Of a stretch of DNA of 64,000 nucleotides, positions 36,162 to 44,793 are shown in pieces (the first letter of the stretch is position 1; each line of letters begins with the position of its first letter). Both the position numbers and the translations under genes were made by a program. The notes beneath the pieces were generated by a model that worked only from the letters and a program-made list of their open reading frames with translations, was not told the origin of the DNA and searched no databases. This DNA is from Bacteroidota bacterium. Its GTDB lineage: Bacteria; Bacteroidota; Bacteroidia; Bacteroidales; SKPS01. The stretch spans positions 370,081-434,080 of the forward strand of contig JAKLII010000003.1 in the NCBI GenBank assembly GCA_022709695.1, read 5' to 3'.

Positions 36162-37004
36162 ATGACTATTATCAACAAAATCAGTGAGTTGGAAATCTGG
36201 CTTAGAGTGAATCACCGGGATCACGAATCCCTGGGATTTGTTCCGACCATGGGGGCACTCCACCGGGGGCATTTGTCGCTGGTACGGTACAGCCAGGCTG
36301 ATAACCACCGGACTGTGTGTTCCATTTTTGTAAATCCGATTCAGTTCAACCGGGCGGAGGATCTGGCAAAGTATCCCAGAATGCCCGAAGAGGACATACG
36401 GATGCTGGAACGGGAGGGGTGCGATATGGTGTTTCTCCCGTCAGTGGAAGAGATGTATCCGGAAAAACCCCGTCAGGTGTACCGGTTCGGGCCGCTGGAA
36501 GAGGTGATGGAGGGTGCTTTCAGACCAGGGCACTTTAACGGGGTTGCCATTGTGGTGAACCGGTTTTTTCGGATGATCAGGCCCGACAAGGCCTATTTTG
36601 GGCTGAAGGACTACCAGCAGTATCTGATTATCAAAGAGATGGTGCGGCAGGATCAGCTGCCGGTTGAGGTTATCGGATGTCCGATCGTAAGAGAATCCGA
36701 TGGACTGGCCATGAGTTCGCGAAATCTCAGGCTTTCTGAAAAACAGAGGGCAACGGCTCCCGTGATCTTCAGGGCCCTCTCGGCAGCCCGTGATCAGTAC
36801 CGCAGCCATACCCCCGAATCCCTGGAAAATTACATCCTCCGTTTCTTTGCTGATATCCCTGAATGCAGGCCCGAGTACGTCTCGGTTGCAAATGCCGATA
36901 CGCTGCAACCGGTAAAGCACTGGAGCGATGCCCGCAGCGCTGTGGTGTGCGTAGCGGCGTATTTCGGTGAGATACGCCTGATTGATAATATCCTGCTTTA
37001 TTGA
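36162..37004 (+). CDS. panC: Pantothenate synthetase
   Basis: Joins pantoate and beta-alanine with ATP. The protein has 280 residues. PTMGALHRGHLSLV carries the HxGH nucleotide motif, and FVNPIQFN, YFGLKDYQQYLII and LAMSSRN are the family signatures. panD follows about 106 nt downstream with its own promoter, so the beta-alanine supply gene is adjacent. No panB is in the window. Confidence 0.96.
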   Translation: MTIINKISELEIWLRVNHRDHESLGFVPTMGALHRGHLSLVRYSQADNHRTVCSIFVNPIQFNRAEDLAKYPRMPEEDIRMLEREGCDMVFLPSVEEMYPEKPRQVYRFGPLEEVMEGAFRPGHFNGVAIVVNRFFRMIRPDKAYFGLKDYQQYLIIKEMVRQDQLPVEVIGCPIVRESDGLAMSSRNLRLSEKQRATAPVIFRALSAARDQYRSHTPESLENYILRFFADIPECRPEYVSVANADTLQPVKHWSDARSAVVCVAAYFGEIRLIDNILLY

Positions 37005-37033
37005 ACCTTTGGTTGCCTGCTGTGTTTTTATTG

Positions 37034-37041
37034 TACCTTTG
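37034..37041 (+). promoter_or_regulatory. Promoter of panD
   Basis: -7 box TACCTTTG (exact) with TTG at 37013-37015, 18 nt upstream. A leader of about 63 nt precedes the panD ATG. Confidence 0.7.
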
Positions 37042-37110
37042 CAGCGGATTTGCAGTTCCCGGATCCTGAAATCTGATGACTGCAGATTATGTTGACCATC
37101 ACCCGACATC

Positions 37111-37455
37111 ATGCATATCGAAGTACTCAAATCGAAGATACACCGGGCCACGGTAAAATCATCCAACCTCAACTACATTGGATCCATCACCATTGATGAG
37201 GACCTGATGGAGGCTGCCAACCTGATTGAAAACGAGCGGGTTCATATCTACAACATCAATAACGGAGAGCGGTTTGAAACCTATGTGATCAAAGGAGATC
37301 GCGGAACCGGGATGATCGGCATCAATGGTGCCGCTGCCCGCAAGGTGGTTCCCGGCGACCTGGTGATCATCGTCTCCTATGCCTCCATGGATTTTGAAGA
37401 GGCCAAACGTTTCAGCCCCCATATCATTTTCCCCGACGGGGACAACAGACTCTGA
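37111..37455 (+). CDS. panD: Aspartate 1-decarboxylase
   Basis: Pyruvoyl enzyme making beta-alanine from aspartate. The protein has 114 residues. The self-cleavage site is the Gly-Ser in YIGSITID (Ser about 25), which becomes the pyruvoyl group. KIHRATVK and [18 protein letters not shown] are conserved. Its stop shares one base with the ATG of the membrane protein that follows, so the two are translationally coupled. Confidence 0.96.
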   Translation: MHIEVLKSKIHRATVKSSNLNYIGSITIDEDLMEAANLIENERVHIYNINNGERFETYVIKGDRGTGMIGINGAAARKVVPGDLVIIVSYASMDFEEAKRFSPHIIFPDGDNRL

Positions 37456-38480
37456 TGATGGCCGGCAGCAGGCTTACCGGCGCCCTGAAATTCCTCCTTT
37501 TCCTCGGGATCGGAGTGTTGATCACATGGTTATCGCTGCGCGGCCTCAGCCCCGGCGACCGAGCCCACATCACCGCCTCATTCCGGGAAGCAAACTATTT
37601 CTGGGTGTTGCTGGTGATCCTGATCGGGGTGGTCAGCCATGTGCTGCGTGCCCTCCGCTGGCTGATGCTGCTGCGCTCCTCGGGAGATCACCCTTCCCTC
37701 AAAAACACATTCATTGCCGTAATGACCGGCTATTTTGCCAACCTGGCCTTCCCCAGGCTGGGCGAAGTAACCCGCTGCGGAGTCCTCTATACCACCGACA
37801 ACATCCCCGTGAACCGCTCATTCGGCACCGTGATCACTGAAAGGGCCATCGACTTCATCACGTTTCTGCTGATGCTGGCAGGTGTGGTGGCTCTCGAATA
37901 CCGTTTGCTGATCGGATATCTCGACCGGAGAATATTCCCGGGGCTGTTGCAGAAGGTGCAGGCCCCTTCGGAACACATCGGTGCATTGCTGGTGATATTT
38001 GGAGTTCTCCTGCTTCTGGCCGGGGGTGTGATCTTCGTGATGCGATCGGAACCCCGCCACACCTTCAGGTTTCGGATCCGTACAATCCTGCTCGGATTCT
38101 GGCAGGGGCTGATATCGATCGGTAAAATGCGCCGTCCGTGGCTCTTTGTGGTGTACAGCCTGCTGATCTGGGTCTGTTATTTCCTGATGACCTGGATCAC
38201 CTTCAGGGCGCTGCCTCAAACCATGCACCTGAGCCTGCTCGCCGGACTTTCGGTGCTGGTGATGGGAACCTTCGGCGTAATGGCCACCCCCGGAGGGATC
38301 GGCCTTTATCCCGTCATCGCCATGGAAACCATGTCGCTCTACGGCATACCCGCCACCACTGGCCTCGCCATGGGATGGATCATCTGGGCAGCCCAGACCC
38401 TCATGATCATCCTCACGGGTACCGCTGCCCTCCTCTGGCTTTCGATGCTGAAGAAGCGCAGAAAAGAGGGAAATTTGTAA
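37455..38480 (+). CDS. Lysylphosphatidylglycerol synthase TM-region-like membrane protein (UPF0104)
   Basis: Polytopic inner-membrane protein, 341 residues with about eight hydrophobic helices. It matches the membrane part of MprF-type flippases (RALRWLMLL, GYFANLAFPRLGEVTRCGVLY, VITERAIDFITF, TPGGIGLYPVIAMETMSLYGI) but has no synthetase domain. Such proteins are thought to move lipids or lipid-linked substrates across the membrane; the substrate is unknown here. ATGATG at 37455 overlaps the panD stop. Confidence 0.85.
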   Translation: MMAGSRLTGALKFLLFLGIGVLITWLSLRGLSPGDRAHITASFREANYFWVLLVILIGVVSHVLRALRWLMLLRSSGDHPSLKNTFIAVMTGYFANLAFPRLGEVTRCGVLYTTDNIPVNRSFGTVITERAIDFITFLLMLAGVVALEYRLLIGYLDRRIFPGLLQKVQAPSEHIGALLVIFGVLLLLAGGVIFVMRSEPRHTFRFRIRTILLGFWQGLISIGKMRRPWLFVVYSLLIWVCYFLMTWITFRALPQTMHLSLLAGLSVLVMGTFGVMATPGGIGLYPVIAMETMSLYGIPATTGLAMGWIIWAAQTLMIILTGTAALLWLSMLKKRRKEGNL

Positions 38481-38508
38481 TTTCACCACCTGCCTATACC
38501 CATATCCT

Positions 38509-39009
38509 ATGAACCCCTGGCAACAACTGCAGCATAAGATGATCCCCTTCGCCGGTATCGGCACCCTCTCCAGAAAATGGAGGGAAGAAGAAGAAAACAT
38601 CGTGTTTACCAATGGCTGCTTCGACCTCATCCACCGCGGCCACATCGACTATCTGGCCAAGGCCGCCGGCATGGGTACCAAGCTCATCATAGGCCTGAAT
38701 ACCGATGCCTCGGTACAACGGATCAAAGGGGCAAACCGCCCCCTGCAGGATGAGATTTCCCGTGCCATGGTGCTGGCCTCTTTCTTCTTTACCGATGCCG
38801 TGGTGCTGTTTGAGGAAGACACCCCCTATAACCTGATCCGTGAAATCATGCCCGACATCCTGGTGAAGGGAGCCGACTACAATGAACAGGACATCGTGGG
38901 ATACGACCTGGTAACTGCTGCCGGGGGGCTGGTGAAAACCCTTGAATACCTGCCCGGCTACTCCACCACCGCCATTATGAACCGCATCAGACAGGAAGGA
39001 GGGGTATGA
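38509..39009 (+). CDS. rfaE2: RfaE2-type heptose-1-phosphate nucleotidyltransferase
   Basis: Nucleotidyltransferase of the cytidylyltransferase fold, 166 residues, with FTNGCFDLIHRGHIDYL carrying the HxGH motif, GLNTDASVQRIKG, and VKGADYNEQDIVG near the end. It corresponds to the C-terminal half of HldE and probably makes ADP-D-glycero-beta-D-manno-heptose for LPS core. No heptose kinase or epimerase is in the window. It overlaps radA by 4 nt (ATGA). Confidence 0.88.
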   Translation: MNPWQQLQHKMIPFAGIGTLSRKWREEEENIVFTNGCFDLIHRGHIDYLAKAAGMGTKLIIGLNTDASVQRIKGANRPLQDEISRAMVLASFFFTDAVVLFEEDTPYNLIREIMPDILVKGADYNEQDIVGYDLVTAAGGLVKTLEYLPGYSTTAIMNRIRQEGGV

Positions 39010-40370
39010 GTGCAAAGATGAAAACCGCCTGGTTCTGCCAGGAGTGCGGAGCCCAGAGCCCCAAATGGATCGGCAAATGTCCCTCCTGTGGCAAATGGAA
39101 TACCTATGCCGAAGAGATTGTGCAACAGTCCGGAAGCAGCACCACCCCTGTGAGGTTTACTGCCGGAGCGGGCAAACCTGTTACAGTAGACAGCATTGCC
39201 CTGTCGGAAGAGCGCAGAAAGGAAACCTGCGACCGTGAACTCAACCGTGTCCTGGGGGGTGGCATGGTTCCGGGATCGGTGATTCTGCTGGGTGGTGAAC
39301 CCGGCATCGGAAAATCCACGCTGCTGCTCCAACTGGCACTGAAAACCCCCGGGATCCGGACACTCTATATCTCCGGTGAAGAGAGTGAGCAGCAGATTAA
39401 AATGAGGGCCGAAAGGACCGGAGGCCCTGTTTCCGAATGCCTGATCCTTACCGAAACCAATACCGATCCGATCCTGTACCACTGCCGCGAAACCGCTCCC
39501 GACCTCATTATCATCGACTCCATCCAGACCCTCCAGTCCGACAAGATCGAGTCAGTGCCCGGGAGTGTCGGGCAGATCCGGCAGTGTACCGCCGAACTGC
39601 AGCAGTTTGTAAAAAGCCGCAACATCCCGCTGTTCCTGATCGGGCATATCACCAAGGACGGGCAGATTGCAGGCCCGAAGGTGCTGGAGCACATGGTGGA
39701 TGTGGTGCTTCTGTTCGAGGGGGACCGGAACTACGGGTTCAGGCTGCTAAGATCGATGAAGAACCGGTTTGGCTCCACCTCGGAACTGGGGATCTATGAG
39801 ATGACGGCTTCCGGACTGGCCGAGGTGCCAAATCCCTCTGCGCTCCTGCTTTCGCACCACGATGAAGCTTACAGCGGCACCGCCGTGGCGGTCACCCTCG
39901 AAGGGAACCGCCCCCTACTGATCGAAGTGCAGGCCCTGGTAAGCTCGGCTGTTTACGGTACTCCGCAGCGTGCCGCCACAGGGTACGACCTCCGGCGCCT
40001 CAACATGCTGCTGGCCGTGCTCGAAAAACGGTGCGGCTTCAGACTGGGTTCCAAAGATGTGTTCCTCAATATCACGGGGGGCATCAGGCTCGAAGACCCC
40101 GCCACCGACCTGGCAGTAATCGCCGCCATCCTCTCCTCCTCGGAAGATATTGCCATTGCCCCGGGTACCTGCTTCGCCGGCGAAACCGGCCTCACCGGCG
40201 AAATCCGTCCCGTGCCCCGCATCGAAGAGAGGATCGCAGAGGCAGCCCGTATCGGATTCACCTCCATGTGCATCAGTAAGTACAATGCAAAGGGAATCAG
40301 ACAGATAAAAGGGATGAAAACCATCCCGGTGGCACGTGTGGAAGAGCTTGTACGGCAGCTCTTTGGATAA
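39006..40370 (+). CDS. radA: DNA repair protein RadA
   Basis: RecA-like ATPase that drives branch migration in recombination. The protein has 454 residues: N-terminal zinc ribbon (CQECGAQSPKWIGKCPSC), Walker A GGEPGIGKSTLLLQ at about 97-110, Walker B LIIIDSIQT, the RadA-specific KNRFG motif (SMKNRFGSTSE) and a C-terminal Lon-protease-like domain (ATGYDLRRLNMLLAVLEKR, VFLNITGGIRLEDPA). It is coupled to rfaE2 by a 4-nt overlap, last gene of the panD-flippase-rfaE2-radA run. Confidence 0.96.
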   Translation: MSAKMKTAWFCQECGAQSPKWIGKCPSCGKWNTYAEEIVQQSGSSTTPVRFTAGAGKPVTVDSIALSEERRKETCDRELNRVLGGGMVPGSVILLGGEPGIGKSTLLLQLALKTPGIRTLYISGEESEQQIKMRAERTGGPVSECLILTETNTDPILYHCRETAPDLIIIDSIQTLQSDKIESVPGSVGQIRQCTAELQQFVKSRNIPLFLIGHITKDGQIAGPKVLEHMVDVVLLFEGDRNYGFRLLRSMKNRFGSTSELGIYEMTASGLAEVPNPSALLLSHHDEAYSGTAVAVTLEGNRPLLIEVQALVSSAVYGTPQRAATGYDLRRLNMLLAVLEKRCGFRLGSKDVFLNITGGIRLEDPATDLAVIAAILSSSEDIAIAPGTCFAGETGLTGEIRPVPRIEERIAEAARIGFTSMCISKYNAKGIRQIKGMKTIPVARVEELVRQLFG

Positions 40371-40402
40371 TGCCACTACCCTCCGCCTTTCCTTTTGCAA
40401 AT

Positions 40403-40437
40403 GAATCAGATAATGTCAGTAAAAAAATATCTGATTC
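40403..40437. repeat. Perfect 10-bp inverted repeat upstream of the adhesin promoter
   Basis: GAATCAGATA (40403-40412) and TATCTGATTC (40428-40437), 15-nt AT-rich spacer. It lies between radA and the -7 box at 40464. No T-run follows on the plus strand, so an operator or mRNA-end hairpin are both possible. Confidence 0.5.
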
Positions 40438-40463
40438 GATTTAGATTTCATTCAATATTGATG

Positions 40464-40471
40464 TATCTTTG
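40464..40471 (+). promoter_or_regulatory. -7 promoter box of the gliding-type adhesin gene
   Basis: TATCTTTG, exact TAnnTTTG, about 30 nt before the ATG at 40501. No convincing -33 TTG at the usual spacing. Confidence 0.65.
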
Positions 40472-40500
40472 CAGGGTTCTTACAGATATAACTGCTAACC

Positions 40501-42510
40501 ATGCGCAAAAACACTGTGGTCAGACTTACTGGAATCCTGGTTCTTTGGGCATTTTGTTCCCTTGCGGGCTGGATAAAACCAGTGTCAGGAACCCCCCTGC
40601 CCGAAGGGCTGATCCTGCAGCCCCCCGATACCATCTGCCCGGGAGATACCATCCAGCTCATCGGCACAAAACCCCTGGCCACCACTTACACCTGGACGCC
40701 CAACTACAACATCAGCAGCACCACCTCTTCCACACCATGGGTTTATCCTCAGGTCACCACATCCTATGTGGTGCATGCCACCGGACTTACCAACAACCTC
40801 ATCACCAACGGTGATTTTTCCCAGGGGAATGTGGGCTTTACCTCTGCCTATACCTACACCACCAACCTGTGGCCAGAAGCCACCTACTACGTAGGAACCA
40901 ACCCCCAGTTGTACCACTCCAATTTTGCCCCCTGCACCGATCATACCACCGGCACCGGCAACATGATGATTGTGAACGGGGCAGGAACTCCCAATATCGT
41001 GATCTGGCAGCAGAATGTGAGCGTGGTTCCCAACACCACCTACCAGTTCTCGTGCTGGCTTACCAGTGTGGTGAACTCATCACCTGCCCAGCTGCAATTT
41101 TTCGTGAACAATGTACAGATCGGACCGGTATTCCAGGCGTATGCTACCAACTGCTCGTGGAACATGTTTTTCAATACCTGGTATTCCGGAACAGCCACTA
41201 CAGCCAATATCGCCATCCGCAACCAGAACACCGCCCTTTCGGGCAACGACTTCGCCATTGATGACCTCTGGTTCGCCCAGGTGGTGAACATCAAGGATAC
41301 CTTCAGGGTGGTGGTGGAGAACCCTCTGGTGGACATCGGGAACGACACCCTGCTGTGCATGGGGGAAACCCTTACCATTCATGCTGTCGGAGACTCCGGC
41401 CTTGTGAATTACATCTGGTACCTCGACGGGCTTCCGATAGGTGTGCCCCCTGCCTCGACCACCTATACCCTGAATACCAACAGCCTCACCACCGGCCAGC
41501 ATACCGTTGCCATTGAGGCCAACAACGGCAGCACTTCGGTACCTTGCCCCGCCACAGACATCATCACCATCACCGTGGTGGATATGCCGAAACCGAACCT
41601 CGGCAACGACACCGTTTTTTGTGAACCCAATACCATCACGCTCGATGCCGGCCCGGGGACCATCCACCTGTGGAGCCACGGGGCTACCACCCAAACCACC
41701 ACCATTTCCAAGTCGGGAACCTACTTTGTGTATGTGGACGGAGGGAACTTAACCCGTTGTACCGCCATGGATACCATTGTGATTGAGGTAGTTAAGATTC
41801 CATTGGTGGACCTTGGACCCGATACCTGTTCATCGGTGGCAGTGCCCGTATCGGCCGGCATCGACCAGGCGTATTACCTCTGGAATACCGGCGCCACCAC
41901 CAAAGAGATAACCCCTTCACAATCGGGGGTGTACACCGTTACTGTCACCTACAAGCCCGGATCAGGGTGTGAGGCCTCCGACAGCAGGGTATTCAATATC
42001 GTAAACGTGGACCTCGGCCCCGATACCACCATCTGCACCCATGAAACCTTAACCCTCACTGCCCCGCTGGCTCCAGCGGGACATACCTATGCCTACCTGT
42101 GGAGCCCCTCCGGAACCACGGCGCATACGCTGGTGCTGGCCGATGAGTTTGAAGGGGTGTACCACATTACAGTAGATGTAGGCGGAGGCTGTACCGGCGA
42201 CATTACCGTTACCGTAATCCCTTGTGCCGTAATAATTCCCAATGTATTTACCCCCAATGGCGACGGTTTCAACGACTACTTCGTGATCGACGGGATCGAC
42301 AATTTCCCGGAAAGCCGTCTGTTGATCTACAACCGCTGGGGGCAGCGTGTCTTCCAGTCCGACGACTACAACAGCAGCAACTCCTGGAACGCCGAAGGGC
42401 AGGCCGACGGCGTGTACTACTATGTGCTCTTTCAGAAGCGGAGGGTACAGGGGAAAACAATATTCGAGGAGTACAGCGGATCGGTTACCGTACTCCGTGG
42501 CAATCCCTGA
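40501..42510 (+). CDS. Large secreted protein with gliding-type (type B) T9SS C-terminal domain
   Basis: The protein has 669 residues. A signal peptide (about 1-30) is followed by an adhesin-like stalk: a first Ig-like repeat (PPDTICPGDTIQLIG), a jelly-roll domain at about 100-260 (LITNGDFSQGN ... FAIDDLWF), then four PKD/Ig-like repeats each opening with a GNDT or GPDT motif (VDIGNDTLLCMGE, PNLGNDTVFCEPN, VDLGPDTCSSV, VDLGPDTTICTHE). The C-terminal 90 residues are the gliding-motility-associated domain (IPNVFTPNGDGFND, IYNRWGQRVFQS, ADGVYYYVLFQ). It is probably a surface adhesin or extracellular structural protein exported by T9SS. It has its own promoter. Confidence 0.87.
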   Translation: MRKNTVVRLTGILVLWAFCSLAGWIKPVSGTPLPEGLILQPPDTICPGDTIQLIGTKPLATTYTWTPNYNISSTTSSTPWVYPQVTTSYVVHATGLTNNLITNGDFSQGNVGFTSAYTYTTNLWPEATYYVGTNPQLYHSNFAPCTDHTTGTGNMMIVNGAGTPNIVIWQQNVSVVPNTTYQFSCWLTSVVNSSPAQLQFFVNNVQIGPVFQAYATNCSWNMFFNTWYSGTATTANIAIRNQNTALSGNDFAIDDLWFAQVVNIKDTFRVVVENPLVDIGNDTLLCMGETLTIHAVGDSGLVNYIWYLDGLPIGVPPASTTYTLNTNSLTTGQHTVAIEANNGSTSVPCPATDIITITVVDMPKPNLGNDTVFCEPNTITLDAGPGTIHLWSHGATTQTTTISKSGTYFVYVDGGNLTRCTAMDTIVIEVVKIPLVDLGPDTCSSVAVPVSAGIDQAYYLWNTGATTKEITPSQSGVYTVTVTYKPGSGCEASDSRVFNIVNVDLGPDTTICTHETLTLTAPLAPAGHTYAYLWSPSGTTAHTLVLADEFEGVYHITVDVGGGCTGDITVTVIPCAVIIPNVFTPNGDGFNDYFVIDGIDNFPESRLLIYNRWGQRVFQSDDYNSSNSWNAEGQADGVYYYVLFQKRRVQGKTIFEEYSGSVTVLRGNP

Positions 42511-42526
42511 CAAAACATCCGGCGTT

Positions 42527-42760
42527 TTACAGCGACTTGTGGGTCCCGTCGCAGAAAGGGGCATTTTTGGTGGCCTTGCAGCGGCACAGCCACACCTCTT
42601 TCTCTGCTTCCACGGTAAACTTCAGCGGGCTCTTTTCAGGTGCTTTCACCTTGTGGCTCCCGTCGCAAAAAGGCTGGTTGGCGCTGTGCCCGCAGGCGCA
42701 CCAGTAATAATCACCCGGCTTCAGTTGCAGGGCTATCGGGGTTTTGTGGAGGTCTGACAT
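42527..42760 (-). CDS. Tandem CDGSH iron-sulfur domain protein
   Basis: Small cytosolic [2Fe-2S] protein, 77 residues, with two CDGSH domains. Domain 1 is CACGHSANQPFCDGSH and domain 2 is CRCKATKNAPFCDGTH, each with the 3Cys-1His ligand set. Two-domain prokaryotic members of this family (MitoNEET-related) probably handle electrons or clusters; no partner is indicated. Convergent with the adhesin gene, 16 nt apart. Confidence 0.92.
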   Translation of the reverse strand: MSDLHKTPIALQLKPGDYYWCACGHSANQPFCDGSHKVKAPEKSPLKFTVEAEKEVWLCRCKATKNAPFCDGTHKSL

Positions 42761-42811
42761 TCTTCTGTTGGTTTTTGATATGCCATTAAACAGGCAAAGG
42801 TGGGGGATTGT

Positions 42812-43411
42812 TCAGAACACAAACCCGAATGACTCCAGAAAGCGGTCGGTTTTGCGGCGCGTGAGTTCACCGGGGTTCCCCTTGATCGCCACCAGATATA
42901 CCCGGTTTGATACGGTGACCACCATCACCGTGGCCACAACGGGCTCTTCCCCGCCGGCCCCCTCTGCCACCACTTTCAGCCCCTCATATCCCCCCTGCTT
43001 TACCGGTTCGCTTTTGGCTACGATCCCGTTGAAGGAAATAAGGTACTCCGCGATCAGTGTGTTTATCAGGCCGGTACGCTCTGGCGGGGTGATCAGGCCC
43101 ACCGGCAGATCGAAATGGGACACAAGGTATTCAACGCTTCCGGTGGTGGAGGTGTAGGTATGACGGTTGAGCTTGTGGTCGCTTACCTTGTAGGATGCCT
43201 GTGCCGCTTCCATTTTCCCGTCGGGGACCTCTGCTTCAAAGCCGCCCGTGTTCGAGACGAAGTGGCCGTACGTTACCTTAGGCGGACGGTTTCCCTGCAT
43301 CAGCAGGGCAAATGCCACCAGCAGGGCAAAGGCCGCCAGCACGATGCCTCCCACAAGCTTCTGCCTGCGGTCGAGGGATTTGATCAGTAATCCGATCCGG
43401 TTCAGTTTCAT
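42812..43411 (-). CDS. Hypothetical membrane-anchored protein downstream of the OmpA-like gene
   Basis: Not recognised. The protein has 199 residues: one transmembrane helix at about 20-40 (VGGIVLAAFALLVAFALLM), then a soluble domain of about 155 residues, presumably periplasmic, with a C-terminal beta-rich half (VATVMVVTVSNRVYLVAIKG). It begins 3 nt after the OmpA-like lipoprotein stop, so the two are almost certainly co-translated and probably work together at the envelope. Confidence 0.7.
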   Translation of the reverse strand: MKLNRIGLLIKSLDRRQKLVGGIVLAAFALLVAFALLMQGNRPPKVTYGHFVSNTGGFEAEVPDGKMEAAQASYKVSDHKLNRHTYTSTTGSVEYLVSHFDLPVGLITPPERTGLINTLIAEYLISFNGIVAKSEPVKQGGYEGLKVVAEGAGGEEPVVATVMVVTVSNRVYLVAIKGNPGELTRRKTDRFLESFGFVF

Positions 43412-43414
43412 GGG

Positions 43415-44533
43415 TCAGTTCGATTCAATTACCCGGAACAATTCGTCAAGTTTCGGGGTGAGGATGATTTCGGTACGGCGGTTTCTGGCACGGGCTTCCG
43501 GGGTGGGGGCAGGGTCCACCGGCAGGTACTGGCTGCGACCTGCGGCGGTAAGGCGGGTGGGATTGATGGTGCTCCCCGACAGCAGGATGCGGATGATTTC
43601 GGTGGCCCTCAGCACGCTAAGGTCCCAGTTGTCCTTCATGGGGACGCTCCCCTTCAGTGGCACATCATCGGTATGACCTTCTACCAGCACATTGATTTCA
43701 GGGTTGGCCTGCAGCACCTTTGCCAGCTCGGCCAGCGCCTTGCGCCCTTCAGCGCCCACTTCGGTGCTGCCTGTGGCAAATAAAAGTTTGTTGTCCATCG
43801 ATACGTATACCTTGCCGTTCCGCTCCTCCACCATCAGCCCCTTCTCGGCAAAGCCCTGCAGGGCGTTGGATACGGTGCTGCGGATCGCCTCCACCGTGGA
43901 GTCTTTCTGTGCCAGCACCCGCTGCAGCTCCAGCAGCTTCTGCTGCTTCTGCTCCAGGTCACGGCGCGAAGCCTCCAGTTCAGCCAGGGAACGCTCCAGC
44001 TCAGCACGGGAACTCCCCAGATCGCCTTCGGTGGTTTTCAGGGCTGCTTCACGCACCTTTAACTGTTCGGCGGTAGCCTGCAGTTCTGTCTGCTGCTTGT
44101 TCAGGTCTGTTTCCATCTTTTTCAGGGCATCCTCCTTCAGGATCAGTTTCTCCTGGGTCTCGGCCAGCTCACGGGTGATCCGCTCGGTCTGTAACCGGTT
44201 TTCGGAAAGGAATTCGTTGTTCTTCTGAAGCAGCAACTCGTTGGTCTGGGTCAGCTGTGCGTTTTTCTGCACTTCCTGCTCCAGCATCGAACCCAGCCGG
44301 GCCGTATCCCTGCGCAGCGCATCCGCCTCGCGGGTGATCCCCTGGTTCTTTTCTCCCGATACCTTCAGCTGCTCCTGCAGCCGGTCCCTTTCAGCCATGG
44401 CGGCCTGCTGATCCGCCAGGCACTTCTCCAGCGCCGTTTTGGTGTCGTTGAATTTGCGGGCCGGCACACAGGCAACCATCCCTGCCAGCACCACCATTAT
44501 AATGGCAAAATATTGTATTCCAATTCTTTTCAT
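43415..44533 (-). CDS. OmpA-family lipoprotein with long coiled coil
   Basis: About 372 residues. Lipobox MVAC (Cys about 22), then about 190 residues of near-continuous coiled coil (QLTQTNELLLQKNNEF, LEASRRDLEQKQQKLLEL) and a C-terminal OmpA domain that binds peptidoglycan (NVLVEGHTDDVPLKG, NWDLSVLRATEIIR, RARNRRTEIIL). The coiled coil could span the periplasm between the membrane-anchored lipid and the cell wall. ATG at 44533 is chosen because it gives a clean signal; a near-match -7 box TATCTTTA (minus, 44563-44570) lies 30 nt upstream. Confidence 0.85.
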   Translation of the reverse strand: MKRIGIQYFAIIMVVLAGMVACVPARKFNDTKTALEKCLADQQAAMAERDRLQEQLKVSGEKNQGITREADALRRDTARLGSMLEQEVQKNAQLTQTNELLLQKNNEFLSENRLQTERITRELAETQEKLILKEDALKKMETDLNKQQTELQATAEQLKVREAALKTTEGDLGSSRAELERSLAELEASRRDLEQKQQKLLELQRVLAQKDSTVEAIRSTVSNALQGFAEKGLMVEERNGKVYVSMDNKLLFATGSTEVGAEGRKALAELAKVLQANPEINVLVEGHTDDVPLKGSVPMKDNWDLSVLRATEIIRILLSGSTINPTRLTAAGRSQYLPVDPAPTPEARARNRRTEIILTPKLDELFRVIESN

Positions 44534-44793
44534 GCAGTTTCTCCTGTAAAAAGTGAAGCAGGTAAAGATACTGCCTTTGCAGGGATCCTGAACCGGCAAA
44601 ATACCTGTGTTTCAACGGCAGGATGTTCATAAGAGTAGTTTAGAAGGTTGAGGATGTTGAGGTGGTTGAGCTGTTTATTTGTTTAGTCGTTTAGTAGTAT
44701 CGTCCTGCAGTCGGTCTTTCGTTCATTCGTAAAGTCGTACAGTCGATTTTAAACTCAACAGCGAAGCGCTCAGCTTCCTCAACAGCGAAGCAA
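44534..44793. repeat. Intergenic low-complexity tract between the OmpA-like and aminotransferase genes
   Basis: About 44636-44700 is made of TTGAGGATGTTGAGGTGG and TTTAGTCG words and continues as CAGTCG/GTCGTA repeats to about 44755, then CAGCGAAGC repeats. Same family as at 12891, 1295 and 61127. No gene is seen. Confidence 0.6.
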
